A stretch of DNA of 64,000 bases from Halomonas sp. GFAJ-1 (GTDB lineage: Bacteria; Pseudomonadota; Gammaproteobacteria; Pseudomonadales; Halomonadaceae). Below, piece by piece: positions 6,265 to 14,936 of this stretch (position 1 is the first letter of the stretch; every line of letters starts with the position of its first letter). The translations under genes were made by a program, and so were the position numbers. The stretch spans positions 3,038,001 to 3,102,000 of the forward strand of contig CP016490.1 of the NCBI GenBank assembly GCA_002966495.1. Direction: 5' to 3'. A model generated the notes under the pieces. The model was given only the letters and a program-made list of their open reading frames with translations, was not told the origin of the DNA and ran no database searches.

Positions 6265-6615
6265 AGCCCCAAAAAAAACACATAATTGATTGATTTTATT
6301 TGTTGCCGTCCTAAGCCGGGCTACATATCCCCTATTATCATGCCCGCTCGTTTTGCCGTTCTAATCATACTCTATTAACAAATTCAGCTTAGGTCACGCG
6401 TTCAGTTAATTTTTCTGTTGCGCCTGATTGGCCTGCGTGGCGTTATCGTTGGGATGGTGGCTTTATCATCGCGCGCTGAAGCGCCCTCTCACACCTTCCA
6501 TCTCTCACATCTGTCACCTCGCATACCTGTCGTCTCACTTACCCCGTCACTTCTTGCTACTAGCCTTCTCTCGCAAACCCGATTAGCCTGCTAACTCAAC
6601 CAGTAAGGGATTGAG
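6265..6615. other. Intergenic region with pyrimidine-rich leader
   Basis: No gene seen. The left part (6265-6320) is AT-rich with an A8 run. The segment at about 6484-6552 is strongly pyrimidine-biased on the plus strand, with recurring TCTCACA/CACCT units, and would form an unstructured, C/U-rich 5' leader for the downstream membrane protein gene. AAGGGA (6603-6608) is the ribosome-binding site for that gene. Confidence 0.4.
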
Positions 6616-7929
6616 ATGCAAGAGACAACAACGCGGCAGCGCTTGGCGGGTGTTTTGATTCTGCTTGGGCTGTTGGCACAAATTATTGGCTTTACCGGGG
6701 CGGTGCCAACAGCGCAGCCGGTGAGCTATTTATTGTGGGCGGCGGTGGCGCTTTTGTGGCGGGATATTCCTAAGCGCTCGCGCGTTCAAGCGGGGGTGTT
6801 GATTGCCATTGGCGCGCTGATGTTGGTGGTGGCACGGGTGGTGTATGGCGCCGCGGTTAACTGGCCTGCCATGCTACAGGGCAACGTTTTTGTGGCCACG
6901 ATGCTGGTGGGCGTTAGCTTTATTTCTTTGATTGGCACCCAGGGTAACAAACGCCCACCGGGTAAGCGGGTCACCGGCGCGGATGGCGTGCTGCGCACGT
7001 GGCTGGGGGTGCATTTTCTTGGCACCATTTTGAATCTTTCCACGGTGTTTATGGTGGGCGATCGTTTAGCACGGCGCGCTCCGTTAACCACGCCACAACT
7101 ATTGGCGTTAAACCGTGGGCTAAGTAGCGCGGCGCTGTGGTCGCCCTTCTTTGCGTCTATGGCGGTGGTAATCGCGCTAGCCCCGTCGGTGCAGTATGGC
7201 CACATTGCGCTGATTGGTTTTCCACTGGCGATGCTCTCGGGGCTACTCACCACGCTGGAGATGAGGCGGCGGTTTGATTTGGCTGAGGTGGATGGTTTTT
7301 CGCTATCACCGCGCAGCCTCTTCATGCCTGCGGGCATGGCGGCGCTGGTGATGGTGTTTCACTTCTGGCTTACACCTTCACTCACTATTGTCAGCATTAT
7401 TACCTTTTTGCTGCCCGGGGTGGCGCTGCTTAGCAACCTGCGGGAAGGCCCGCGCTTTACTCTGCGGCGTATTCGCCAACACACCACAACTCGGCTACCC
7501 GCAATGCGCGGGGAAATCTCGCTGTTTTTGGCGGCGGGCTTATTAACGCTGGGGCTTTCTACGCTGGTGGCGGCGGCGGCAGGCGATGAGTGGACGCTGT
7601 TTGCCCGCTTTGGCACGTGGCAGGCCATGGTGAGCTTCGTCGCCATCACGCTAAGCGCGCTGGTAGGGCTGCACCCAATTATTGGCGTTTCGGTGTTGGC
7701 ATCAATTTTGAACTTGAACGGCGGTGAGCAAACGCTGTTTGCCTTTGTGGCGCTTAGCGCCTGGGCGGTGGGCACCAGCGTAGGGCCGCTTTCCGGCATC
7801 AACCTTTCACTGCAGGGCCGCTATGGGGTCAGCGGCTACCAAATGATGCGGGATAACTTACCCTACGCTGGGATGATGAGCCTGCTCTCGCTAGGGGCGA
7901 TTGCAGGCCTCAGCTGGCTAGTGATTTAG
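6616..7929 (+). CDS. Polytopic inner-membrane protein, possible ion or solute transporter
   Basis: 437 residues with about ten to twelve hydrophobic segments and short charged loops (for example DIPKRSR near 50, TQGNKRPPGKR near 108 and the REGPRFTLRRIRQ loop near 277). I do not recognise a named family. The two-halves layout, with a cytoplasmic loop in the middle and a late small-residue segment GTSVGPLSGINLS (about 387-399), recalls ion-transporter superfamily permeases such as ArsB/NhaD-like proteins, but this is only a resemblance. AAGGGA precedes the ATG by seven bases. Base composition matches the host, so it is not part of the cassette array. Confidence 0.6.
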   Translation: MQETTTRQRLAGVLILLGLLAQIIGFTGAVPTAQPVSYLLWAAVALLWRDIPKRSRVQAGVLIAIGALMLVVARVVYGAAVNWPAMLQGNVFVATMLVGVSFISLIGTQGNKRPPGKRVTGADGVLRTWLGVHFLGTILNLSTVFMVGDRLARRAPLTTPQLLALNRGLSSAALWSPFFASMAVVIALAPSVQYGHIALIGFPLAMLSGLLTTLEMRRRFDLAEVDGFSLSPRSLFMPAGMAALVMVFHFWLTPSLTIVSIITFLLPGVALLSNLREGPRFTLRRIRQHTTTRLPAMRGEISLFLAAGLLTLGLSTLVAAAAGDEWTLFARFGTWQAMVSFVAITLSALVGLHPIIGVSVLASILNLNGGEQTLFAFVALSAWAVGTSVGPLSGINLSLQGRYGVSGYQMMRDNLPYAGMMSLLSLGAIAGLSWLVI

Positions 7930-7943
7930 AGCGTAGCGCCGGA

Positions 7944-8462
7944 TCAGGTTTCGATAATTTTGTTGGGGAAGCGATAGAAGTAGCGGTGGCCACACTGGTG
8001 GCAGGGTTCTAGCCGGGACACCTCATTAAGCATTACCTGGGCATCACAGTGTACGCAGGCCATTAAGCCCGGGGCGGCCATTTCGCCTTCACAGTAGTCG
8101 GCACGGGCCGCTTCCAGGTCATCTTCAAAGCGCTCGCGATCAACCACACTGCGGTCGGCAATGGACAGCAGTGATTCGGCAACCCGGCGGGAAAGGCCGT
8201 CAATATCAATGCCCAACCAGCTGGCTACTTGCTTGCCGGTATCCGCCATGTAGTAACGCATATCTTTCAAGTCGCGCTCTACCCAGGCGCGTAGCAGCGC
8301 TAGCTCGTCTTTGGTGTACTCCTCAAGTTCAGCTTCAAAAGCAACGGCGTCGTCCAAGTCCTTTTGTAGGTTGTCCCAAGTGAGTTCGTTGGCGCCATCT
8401 TGCATGCGCTCTAATAGGCGCTCGTAGCCTTCGCGCAAACGATGATCGTTATGTTGTTCCAT
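7944..8462 (-). CDS. Zinc-ribbon protein of the DUF1451 type
   Basis: About 172 residues. A long acidic helical N-terminal half (LREGYERLLERMQDGANELTWDNLQ..) is followed by a C-terminal zinc ribbon with CVHC and CHQC pairs (about residues 134-137 and 154-157). That architecture matches the DUF1451 family; its function is unknown. ATG at 8462 is preferred over the upstream in-frame ATG at 8501 because GGAGAGG sits just ahead of it. It converges with the membrane protein gene and diverges from leuS. Confidence 0.75.
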   Translation of the reverse strand: MEQHNDHRLREGYERLLERMQDGANELTWDNLQKDLDDAVAFEAELEEYTKDELALLRAWVERDLKDMRYYMADTGKQVASWLGIDIDGLSRRVAESLLSIADRSVVDRERFEDDLEAARADYCEGEMAAPGLMACVHCDAQVMLNEVSRLEPCHQCGHRYFYRFPNKIIET

Positions 8463-8626
8463 GGTACCTCTCCTTTTGTCGACCCAGAGTGTTCCTATCA
8501 TCGGCTAGCCGTTCAAGGATACACCCGCATAGGATACAATCGACGCTACTTATCTGACACCCGTCATCTACTATTCACTTTGCGCCCTAATTAGGGGCGA
8601 ATTACCCCAAGGCATTGAAAACACCG

Positions 8627-11212
8627 ATGGACGCACAATACAGCCCCCGCGAAATTGAACGTGACGCTCAGCAGTACTGGGACAAACACCAGTGCTTTAA
8701 AGCCGTAGAAGACGCCAACCGCGAGAAGTTCTACTGCCTTTCCATGTTCCCCTACCCCAGCGGTAAGCTGCACATGGGCCACGTGCGTAACTACACTATC
8801 GGCGACGTTGTATCTCGTTTCCAGCGCATGAAGGGTAAAAATGTCATGCAGCCCATGGGCTGGGACGCCTTCGGCATGCCGGCGGAAAATGCCGCTATTC
8901 AAAACCAAGTGCCCCCCGCTAAGTGGACCTACCAAAACATTGATTACATGCGTAACCAGTTGAAGGCACTGGGCTTTGCCTACGACTGGAGCCGTGAGTT
9001 CGCCACCTGCGATACCAGCTACTACCGCTGGGAGCAGTGGTTCTTCACCAAGCTGGTGGAAAAAGGCTTGGTCTATAAGAAGATGTCGACGGTGAACTGG
9101 GATCCGGTGGACCAAACCGTACTGGCCAATGAGCAAGTCATTGACGGCTGCGGCTGGCGTTCCGGCGCGCCGGTAGAGCGTAAAGAGATCCCGCTGTGGT
9201 TCTTGAAGATTACCGACTACGCCGATGAGCTACTGGCGGATTTGGATAACGTCGAGTGGCCCGAGCAGGTCAAAACCATGCAGCGCAACTGGATTGGTAA
9301 ATCCCGCGGCGTTGAGATGACCTTTGAAATACAGGCGGAAGACGGCAGCACCTGCGAGCCGCTGGCGGTGTACACCACCCGCCCAGATACGCTGATGGGT
9401 GTCACCTATGTAGCCGTGGCCGCTGGCCACCCGCTGGCGAAGCAGGCAGCCGCACACAACAGTGAATTGGCGGCGTTTTGTGACGAGTGCGCTAAAGGTG
9501 GCACCTCAGAAGCGGAGATGGCCACCAAAGAGAAGCTGGGCATGCTCACAGGGCACAAAGCTATTCACCCGCTGACCGGCGATGAAGTGCCGGTATTTGT
9601 GGCTAACTTTGTACTCATGGAGTTCGGCACCGGCGCGGTCATGGCCGTACCCGCCCACGACCAGCGCGACTGGGAGTTTGCTACCAAATACGGCGTTGAA
9701 CTGAAGCCGGTGGTGGCCGATGAACACGGCAACACGCCGGATATCTCGGAAGGCGCGTACACGGAACACGGCACGCTGATTCATTCCGGCGAGTTTGATG
9801 GCCTGGAGTTCCAAGCGGCGTTTGACGCCATTGCCGCGAAGCTTGCTGAGCTTGGCCGTGGCGAAGTAAAAACCAACTACCGCCTGCGCGATTGGGGTAT
9901 TGCCCGCCAACGTTACTGGGGCGCTCCCATTCCCGTGAAGTACGGCCCGGAAGGCCAAACTGTGCCGCTCTCTGATGAGGAGCTGCCGGTAGCACTCCCC
10001 ATGGAAGTGACAGTCGACGCTTCTGGTTCGCCGCTTAAGAGAATGCCGGAGTTTTCTGAGCTGGGCGATGGCTGGGTGCGGGAAACCGATACCTTCGACA
10101 CCTTTATGGAGTCCTCCTGGTACTTCGCCCGCTTCTGCTGTGCGGATAACCACGAAGCGATGCTGGATGAGCGCGCCAACTACTGGCTGCCGGTGGATCT
10201 CTACATTGGCGGTATTGAGCACGCGATTCTGCATCTCCTTTACGCTCGATTCTTCCATAAACTGCTGCGCGATTTCGGCATGTTGGACTCCGACGAGCCG
10301 TTCCAGCAGCTGTTAACTCAGGGCATGGTGATCGCAGAGACCTTCTACCGCGTTAAAGATAATGGCGGTAAAGAGTGGTTTAACCCCGCTGATGTAGAAG
10401 TGAAGCGCGACGAGAAAGGCCGCCCACTAAGCGCCCTATTAATGAGCGACGGCCAGCCCGTTGAGATGGGCGGCATCGAGAAGATGTCCAAGTCGAAAAA
10501 CAACGGCGTTGACCCGCAGTCGATGATCGACAAATTCGGTGCTGACACCGTGCGCCTGTTTATGATGTTTGCCGCACCGCCAGAACAGTCGCTGGAGTGG
10601 TCGGATTCCGGCGTGGAAGGCGCGCATCGCTTCTTGAAGCGGATTTGGCGCCAGGTTACCGAGCATCTTGCTGCGGGCACACCGGGCGAACTGACCATTG
10701 AAGCGCTGAACGACGAGCAAAAAGCGCTGCGCCGTAAAACCCACGAGACGATCAAGAAAGCCAGTGATGACATTGGCCGCCGTACCACCTTCAATACCGC
10801 TATTGCTGCGGTGATGGAGTTGTCTAACGCGGTGGGTAAGTTCGACGATACGTCTGAACTTGGCTTAGCGGTTAGCCGTGAAGCACTTGAAGCATGTGTG
10901 CTGCTGCTGGCCCCCATCACCCCGCACCTGTGCCACAGCCTGTGGCAGCAGCTGGGCTATGAGCAGCCCGCCATTGAAGCCCAGTGGCCAAAAGTGGATG
11001 AAGCCGCGCTTACCCGGGATAGCATTGAGCTGGTCGTGCAGGTTAACGGTAAACTACGCGCCCGCCTGGAAGCACCGGCAAGCGCCGATAAAGCAGCCAT
11101 TGAGACGCTTGCGATGGAGAACGAAAACGTCCAGCGCCACCTTGAAGGTAAAACGGTACGCAAAGTGATCGTGGTACCCGGCAAGCTGGTTAACATCGTG
11201 GTGAGTGGATGA
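8627..11212 (+). CDS. leuS: Leucine-tRNA ligase
   Basis: Class I aminoacyl-tRNA synthetase charging tRNA-Leu, essential and cytoplasmic. 861 residues. HMGH (49-52) is the HIGH signature and KMSKS (619-623) the second ATP-binding signature. Between them is the CP1 editing domain, with TTRPDTLMG at its threonine-rich site and GTGAVMAVPAHDQRD. The leucine-specific and anticodon-binding domains follow, with VQVNGKLR near the C-terminus. The ATG at 8627 fits the E. coli N-terminus (MxxQYxPxEIE); an in-frame TTG at 8615 is less likely. It heads a translationally coupled trio, its stop overlapping lptE by 4 bases. Confidence 0.98.
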   Translation: MDAQYSPREIERDAQQYWDKHQCFKAVEDANREKFYCLSMFPYPSGKLHMGHVRNYTIGDVVSRFQRMKGKNVMQPMGWDAFGMPAENAAIQNQVPPAKWTYQNIDYMRNQLKALGFAYDWSREFATCDTSYYRWEQWFFTKLVEKGLVYKKMSTVNWDPVDQTVLANEQVIDGCGWRSGAPVERKEIPLWFLKITDYADELLADLDNVEWPEQVKTMQRNWIGKSRGVEMTFEIQAEDGSTCEPLAVYTTRPDTLMGVTYVAVAAGHPLAKQAAAHNSELAAFCDECAKGGTSEAEMATKEKLGMLTGHKAIHPLTGDEVPVFVANFVLMEFGTGAVMAVPAHDQRDWEFATKYGVELKPVVADEHGNTPDISEGAYTEHGTLIHSGEFDGLEFQAAFDAIAAKLAELGRGEVKTNYRLRDWGIARQRYWGAPIPVKYGPEGQTVPLSDEELPVALPMEVTVDASGSPLKRMPEFSELGDGWVRETDTFDTFMESSWYFARFCCADNHEAMLDERANYWLPVDLYIGGIEHAILHLLYARFFHKLLRDFGMLDSDEPFQQLLTQGMVIAETFYRVKDNGGKEWFNPADVEVKRDEKGRPLSALLMSDGQPVEMGGIEKMSKSKNNGVDPQSMIDKFGADTVRLFMMFAAPPEQSLEWSDSGVEGAHRFLKRIWRQVTEHLAAGTPGELTIEALNDEQKALRRKTHETIKKASDDIGRRTTFNTAIAAVMELSNAVGKFDDTSELGLAVSREALEACVLLLAPITPHLCHSLWQQLGYEQPAIEAQWPKVDEAALTRDSIELVVQVNGKLRARLEAPASADKAAIETLAMENENVQRHLEGKTVRKVIVVPGKLVNIVVSG

Positions 11213-11721
11213 AGCAAACCAACCCGCTAACGCGCCGTCGTTTCCTCACTGCTAGCATCGCCGCTTCTGCGGCGGTGCTGCTCAGCGGCTGTGGGTTTCG
11301 GCTACGCGGCACCGAATCAATGCCGCAATTGCCCCCCCTTGCCCTAGAGGGAAACAACAGTAGCGCTTTAGCACAGCAGCTACGTAGCCGCCTGCAGCAG
11401 CAGGGTACTGAAGTGAGCGCTGGCGCTCCCTGGCGGGTAACGCTGGGGACACCCGCCCTGCAAGATAGGCGGATTGGCGGTGAAAGCCGTTCCAGCCGCG
11501 AGCATGAGCTTATGCTCAGCGCAACGCTTTCCGTGCAGCAGCGGGAAACCAATGCCTACGCGCTCAATAACGCAACGCTCTCTACCAGCACGCGGCTTCG
11601 CGTTAGCGATGACGACCTGCTTAACCGTGAATCGCTTTTTCAAGAAGCAGAACAAGCCCTCACGCGGCAGTTGGCTCAGCGTATCATTGAGCGGCTGGCT
11701 AACCTTGAGGCCATGCAGTGA
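11209..11721 (+). CDS. lptE: LPS-assembly lipoprotein LptE
   Basis: Outer-membrane lipoprotein that plugs LptD and delivers lipopolysaccharide to the outer leaflet. 170 residues. The lipobox LSGC has its acylated cysteine at residue 28, followed at once by GFRLRGT, the LptE hallmark. Position between leuS and holA is the conserved gammaproteobacterial order, with 4-base overlaps on both sides. Unusual: the signal peptide begins with TRRRFLTAS, which fits the twin-arginine consensus (S/T-R-R-x-F-L-K), whereas LptE normally uses Sec. Family identity is secure; the export route is open. Confidence 0.93.
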   Translation: MKQTNPLTRRRFLTASIAASAAVLLSGCGFRLRGTESMPQLPPLALEGNNSSALAQQLRSRLQQQGTEVSAGAPWRVTLGTPALQDRRIGGESRSSREHELMLSATLSVQQRETNAYALNNATLSTSTRLRVSDDDLLNRESLFQEAEQALTRQLAQRIIERLANLEAMQ

Positions 11722-12785
11722 AGGTATTTTCCGACCAGCTACCTGCTGCGCTAGCCAAGAAGCTGCCTAAAGCGGTTATTGTGGCCGGTGATGAACCCCT
11801 GCAACACCGCGATGCCTGCGATGCCGTGCGCTTAGCCGCCAGGCAAGCAGGCATCGAAGAGCGGGAAGTTCTCGACGTTGAAGCTAATTTTGCTTGGGGG
11901 CGCCTATTGGAAACCGCCAGCAATCTTTCTCTGTTTGCTTCTAACAAACTTCTAGAACTGCGTTTAGGCCACCATAAGCTCGGCCAGGAGGGTAGCAAAG
12001 CCCTGGCGCAATACGCTGAGATGATGGATGGCAACGATGACCTACTGCTCGTCAGTATGGGCAAGCTGGATGCCAAACAGCAAAAAAGCGTATGGTTTAA
12101 AGCACTGGATAAACAGGGCCTGTTCGTGCCGGTGTGGCCCGTTGATGTATCTCGCTTAGGCTACTGGCTACGGGATCGCGCCTCGCTCCACGGGCTGCAG
12201 ATTGAGCTAGATGCGGCGCGCCTGCTTGGCGAACGTACCGAAGGCAACTTGCTGGCTGCAGATCAGGAGCTGCAAAAGCTTGCCCTTATCTATCCGCAAA
12301 ACACCCGTCTTAACGCAGAACATATAGCCCAGGGCGTTGAGGATAGCTCCCGTTTTGATGTTTTTAACTTGGCAGACGCCTGCTTGAAAGGCGAGCCTAG
12401 TCGCGCGTCTAAAATCGTGACCGGTTTAAAAAGCGAAGGGGTAGAAGCCCCCATTGTGCTTTGGGCGCTAAGCCGCGAGCTGCGCACCCTGCTCTCTCTA
12501 CACCAGCACCTAGACCAAGGCCAAAGCTTTGAGCACGCCTGCAAAACTCAAAAGCCGATGATTTTTGATAAACGACGCCCCGCCTACCAAAAAGCCATTA
12601 GCCGCCTATCCATGAAGCGCCTGCACAAGCTTCTATTGATGGCCCAACGTTTGGACCTTTCCGTAAAAGGCGCATCACAGGTGCCGCTATGGCCAGGGCT
12701 TCACGACCTCGCCATTACCATGGCCGGTGCAAAAGGCCTTTTAGCTGAAACGCCCTGGACCTATCGCATTAGTGCAAATAATTAG
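11718..12785 (+). CDS. holA: DNA polymerase III subunit delta
   Basis: Clamp-loader subunit that opens the beta sliding clamp. 355 residues, normal length. The AAA-like N-terminal domain has VIVAGDEPLQHRDACDAVR (GDE followed by the usual helix). Middle elements are GWLRDRA-type helix YWLRDRASLHGLQIELDAARLL and the conserved EGNLLAADQELQKLALIYP. The C-terminal collar domain follows (ALSRELRTLL). The start is GTG at 11718, sharing GTGA with the lptE stop, so translation is probably coupled. The classical leuS-lptE-holA arrangement supports the call. Confidence 0.95.
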   Translation: MKVFSDQLPAALAKKLPKAVIVAGDEPLQHRDACDAVRLAARQAGIEEREVLDVEANFAWGRLLETASNLSLFASNKLLELRLGHHKLGQEGSKALAQYAEMMDGNDDLLLVSMGKLDAKQQKSVWFKALDKQGLFVPVWPVDVSRLGYWLRDRASLHGLQIELDAARLLGERTEGNLLAADQELQKLALIYPQNTRLNAEHIAQGVEDSSRFDVFNLADACLKGEPSRASKIVTGLKSEGVEAPIVLWALSRELRTLLSLHQHLDQGQSFEHACKTQKPMIFDKRRPAYQKAISRLSMKRLHKLLLMAQRLDLSVKGASQVPLWPGLHDLAITMAGAKGLLAETPWTYRISANN

Positions 12786-12885
12786 CACTTTGCAGTTAAG
12801 CCTTAAACCCCAAGCCATTTATTTCTATACTGTTGTTTCAATCAATAAAAACACCTGCTCCCCGACCAGTCTAAGGATGAAGACG

Positions 12886-13284
12886 ATGAAAACATTGCGT
12901 GCTTACCTCTCGACCCTGCTAATTGCCGCTCTTGTGATTACCAGCCTACCTGTTGCAGCATCACCGATTGCCCCGCAATCTATGGACTTAGTGACAACGC
13001 AATCTGCTTTATCAGCTGACCGTGCTGGTGCTGACCGCGAACGTATTTACAACGTTCTAGCTCGGGCCGATGTGCAAGACCAGCTGCTAAAGCAGGGTGT
13101 GGATCTTAACGAAGTTGAAGCCCGTGTTGCCGCGCTAAGCGATGCCGAAGCACAGCAAATGGCCGAACAGCTAGAGCAAATGCCTGCAGGTGCGGGTGTT
13201 ATTGGCGTGCTGTTTGCGGTGTTCATCATTTTGTTGGTTACCGATATTCTTGGTTTAACCGACGTTTATCCGTTCACTCGCTAA
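12886..13284 (+). CDS. PA2779-family small exported protein
   Basis: 132 residues. An N-terminal signal or anchor segment (YLSTLLIAALVITSLPVAASP) is followed by a helical region, ERIYNVLARADVQDQLLKQGVDLNEVEARVAAL, and a C-terminal hydrophobic segment, GVIGVLFAVFIILLVTDILG. This pattern and the partner gene match PA2779-type proteins of Pseudomonas, which have no known function. The ATG at 12886 is chosen because AAGGA lies eight bases ahead; the frame is open further upstream into holA without a signal peptide. It is followed 10 bases later by the PA2778-like peptidase. Confidence 0.75.
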   Translation: MKTLRAYLSTLLIAALVITSLPVAASPIAPQSMDLVTTQSALSADRAGADRERIYNVLARADVQDQLLKQGVDLNEVEARVAALSDAEAQQMAEQLEQMPAGAGVIGVLFAVFIILLVTDILGLTDVYPFTR

Positions 13285-13294
13285 GATCCTCAAC

Positions 13295-14257
13295 ATGCCG
13301 ACACTGTTTAAAAACGCCCGCTTTGCGGGCGTTTTACTATTTGCCCTATTACTCACCGCCTGCGCACGCAGCCCAGTGCTGCTAGAAAGCACCAAGGCGA
13401 ACCTTACTCCCCAAACTGAGCTCATCCAGGTGCCGTTTTATGCGCAAACTGAGTACCAGTGTGGCCCGGCAACCCTTGCTATGGTGCTTAATCATCAGGG
13501 TGTGGATGCCAGCCTTGAGCAGTTGATCCCCCAAGTTTTTTTGCCCGGTAGAGAAGGCAGCGTTCAGCCTGAAATGCTGGCCACGGTGCGCCGCTATGAA
13601 CAGCTGGCTTTCCCCATACGCGGCACCATGGATGCGCTACTTAGCCATCTGGAAGCAGGTGACCCGGTGGTCGTAATGCAAAATCTCGCGCTACCAGCGT
13701 TTCCCATGTGGCACTATGCGGTAGCGATTGGATACGATTTGCCTAATAAGACACTGATTTTGCGCAGTGGTGAAATCGAGCGACATACAATGTCGTTTAG
13801 CCGCTTTGATGCCACCTGGGCACGCACCGAACGCTGGGGGTTTGTGGTGAGCGAACCAGGCAAGCTGCCAGAAGGGGTGACTGCACGAAATGCCTTGGAA
13901 GCCATCAGTGCCTTTGAAGAACAGCACGGTTCTTTGGCCTCACTAAGTAGCTGGCAAGCCTTTGCCGAACGCTACCCTACCAATCCTCTTGGCCAATTCG
14001 CCCTCGGCAATGCCCTATATGCGGCAGAACAGCCAGATGCCGCACTGCGGGCCTTTGAGTCTGCCACACAGCTTGACCCTGCCATGGGCGCCGCGTGGCT
14101 CAACGTAGCCCTAGTGCGGCTTCGACAGGAAGACACAACCCGCGCTCACGAAGCGCTAAGACAAGCAGCCGCGTTAGAGGGCGAATGGCAAACGCGCGCA
14201 ATTGAAATACTGAAAACTTTAAACCTCTCATTCCATAAAACTAAACAAATTAAGTAG
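13295..14257 (+). CDS. PA2778-family lipoprotein cysteine peptidase with TPR repeats
   Basis: 320 residues. The lipobox LTAC has its cysteine at 23. A papain-like C39-type peptidase domain (about 40-190) shows QCGPATLAM with catalytic C56 and WHYAVAIGYD with H140. The C-terminal part (about 205-315) has tetratricopeptide-like helices (LGNALYAAEQPDAALRAFESATQLDP). Likely acts at the inner or outer membrane face on peptides; the substrate is unknown. No clear Shine-Dalgarno, and a very strong hairpin sits in codons 6-14, so translation or transcription of this gene is probably limited relative to its upstream partner. Confidence 0.85.
   Translation: MPTLFKNARFAGVLLFALLLTACARSPVLLESTKANLTPQTELIQVPFYAQTEYQCGPATLAMVLNHQGVDASLEQLIPQVFLPGREGSVQPEMLATVRRYEQLAFPIRGTMDALLSHLEAGDPVVVMQNLALPAFPMWHYAVAIGYDLPNKTLILRSGEIERHTMSFSRFDATWARTERWGFVVSEPGKLPEGVTARNALEAISAFEEQHGSLASLSSWQAFAERYPTNPLGQFALGNALYAAEQPDAALRAFESATQLDPAMGAAWLNVALVRLRQEDTTRAHEALRQAAALEGEWQTRAIEILKTLNLSFHKTKQIK
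13311..13335 (+). terminator. Terminator-like hairpin inside the start of the next gene
   Basis: Seen: AAAACGCCCGC, loop TTT, GCGGGCGTTTT; an 11-base perfect stem with a U-rich 3' arm, placed 27 bases after the PA2779-like stop but inside codons 6-14 of the PA2778-like gene. It has the form of an intrinsic terminator or attenuator for the upstream gene. Confidence 0.6.
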
Positions 14258-14384
14258 ATGTTAATGTTAAAAACAATACTAAATTCATTATTACAAAGGA
14301 TGGCTATTGCAACGAAACTTTGTTTAAGTTCACACAGACATTGACAACCGCATGACCAAAATTGGCATCTCAGGGAGCTTCAAT

Positions 14385-14936
14385 ATGTCTGTCCACCCGC
14401 GCGTAGCGCAGATTCAGTGGTTTCGCTTTTCCCCCGCCGCCATTTTGATCAGCGTGCTAACGTATTGGATATTTATACCAACACTCCACGCGGACGGGGC
14501 TGTGGTGCCTAGCCAGTACCCAAACTCTCAAAACCAAAAACTTGTTTTAAGCGTCACCATTGGCTACGACCAACACTGGCTATCCCTGGCAGATATCGAA
14601 ACATTGCCTATTTACGATATAGAAATGACGCACCCTGAAGGCATCAGCGGCCGTTTTACTGGCGTGTGGCTAAATGATCTCATTGAACAACAGGGTATTT
14701 CGGCCGATCAACGTATCCGCCTCATCGCCTTAGATAACTATACGGTTTTTTTAGAAGGAAAGGAGCGAGCGCGAACCCGGTATTTCCTTACAACACGGCT
14801 CGATGGTGAACCCATAGCATTAGACCAGCTTGGCCCATTAACGTTGATCGCGCCGGATAATCTCGCAGCAGTGCGCGCTGGCACCATGCCCCTAACACGC
14901 TGGATTTGGTCTATTAAGGAGCTTAGAAAGCAATGA
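14385..14936 (+). CDS. Periplasmic molybdopterin-oxidoreductase-fold protein coupled to a diguanylate cyclase
   Basis: 183 residues. An N-terminal membrane segment (FSPAAILISVLTYWIFIPTLHA) targets it to the periplasm. The rest resembles the sulfite-oxidase/molybdopterin-binding fold: ADIETLPIYDIEMTHPEGISGRFTGVWLNDLIEQQGI and RAGTMPLTRWIWSIKEL at the end. I see no conserved cofactor cysteine, so it is probably a ligand-binding relative rather than an enzyme. ATG at 14385 is used because GGGAG precedes it by seven bases. It shares ATGA with the GGDEF gene, suggesting that it senses a signal for that cyclase. Confidence 0.65.
   Translation: MSVHPRVAQIQWFRFSPAAILISVLTYWIFIPTLHADGAVVPSQYPNSQNQKLVLSVTIGYDQHWLSLADIETLPIYDIEMTHPEGISGRFTGVWLNDLIEQQGISADQRIRLIALDNYTVFLEGKERARTRYFLTTRLDGEPIALDQLGPLTLIAPDNLAAVRAGTMPLTRWIWSIKELRKQ

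Noticed and set aside
6361..6450. Possible fifth attC (TTAAC..GTTAT boxes with some pairing)
   Set aside because: Arms pair poorly, boxes deviate from the consensus and do not complement the neighbouring site, so I do not count it.
9506..10258. Long minus-strand open frame inside leuS
   Set aside because: Antisense shadow of a highly conserved essential gene; no start signal or domain.
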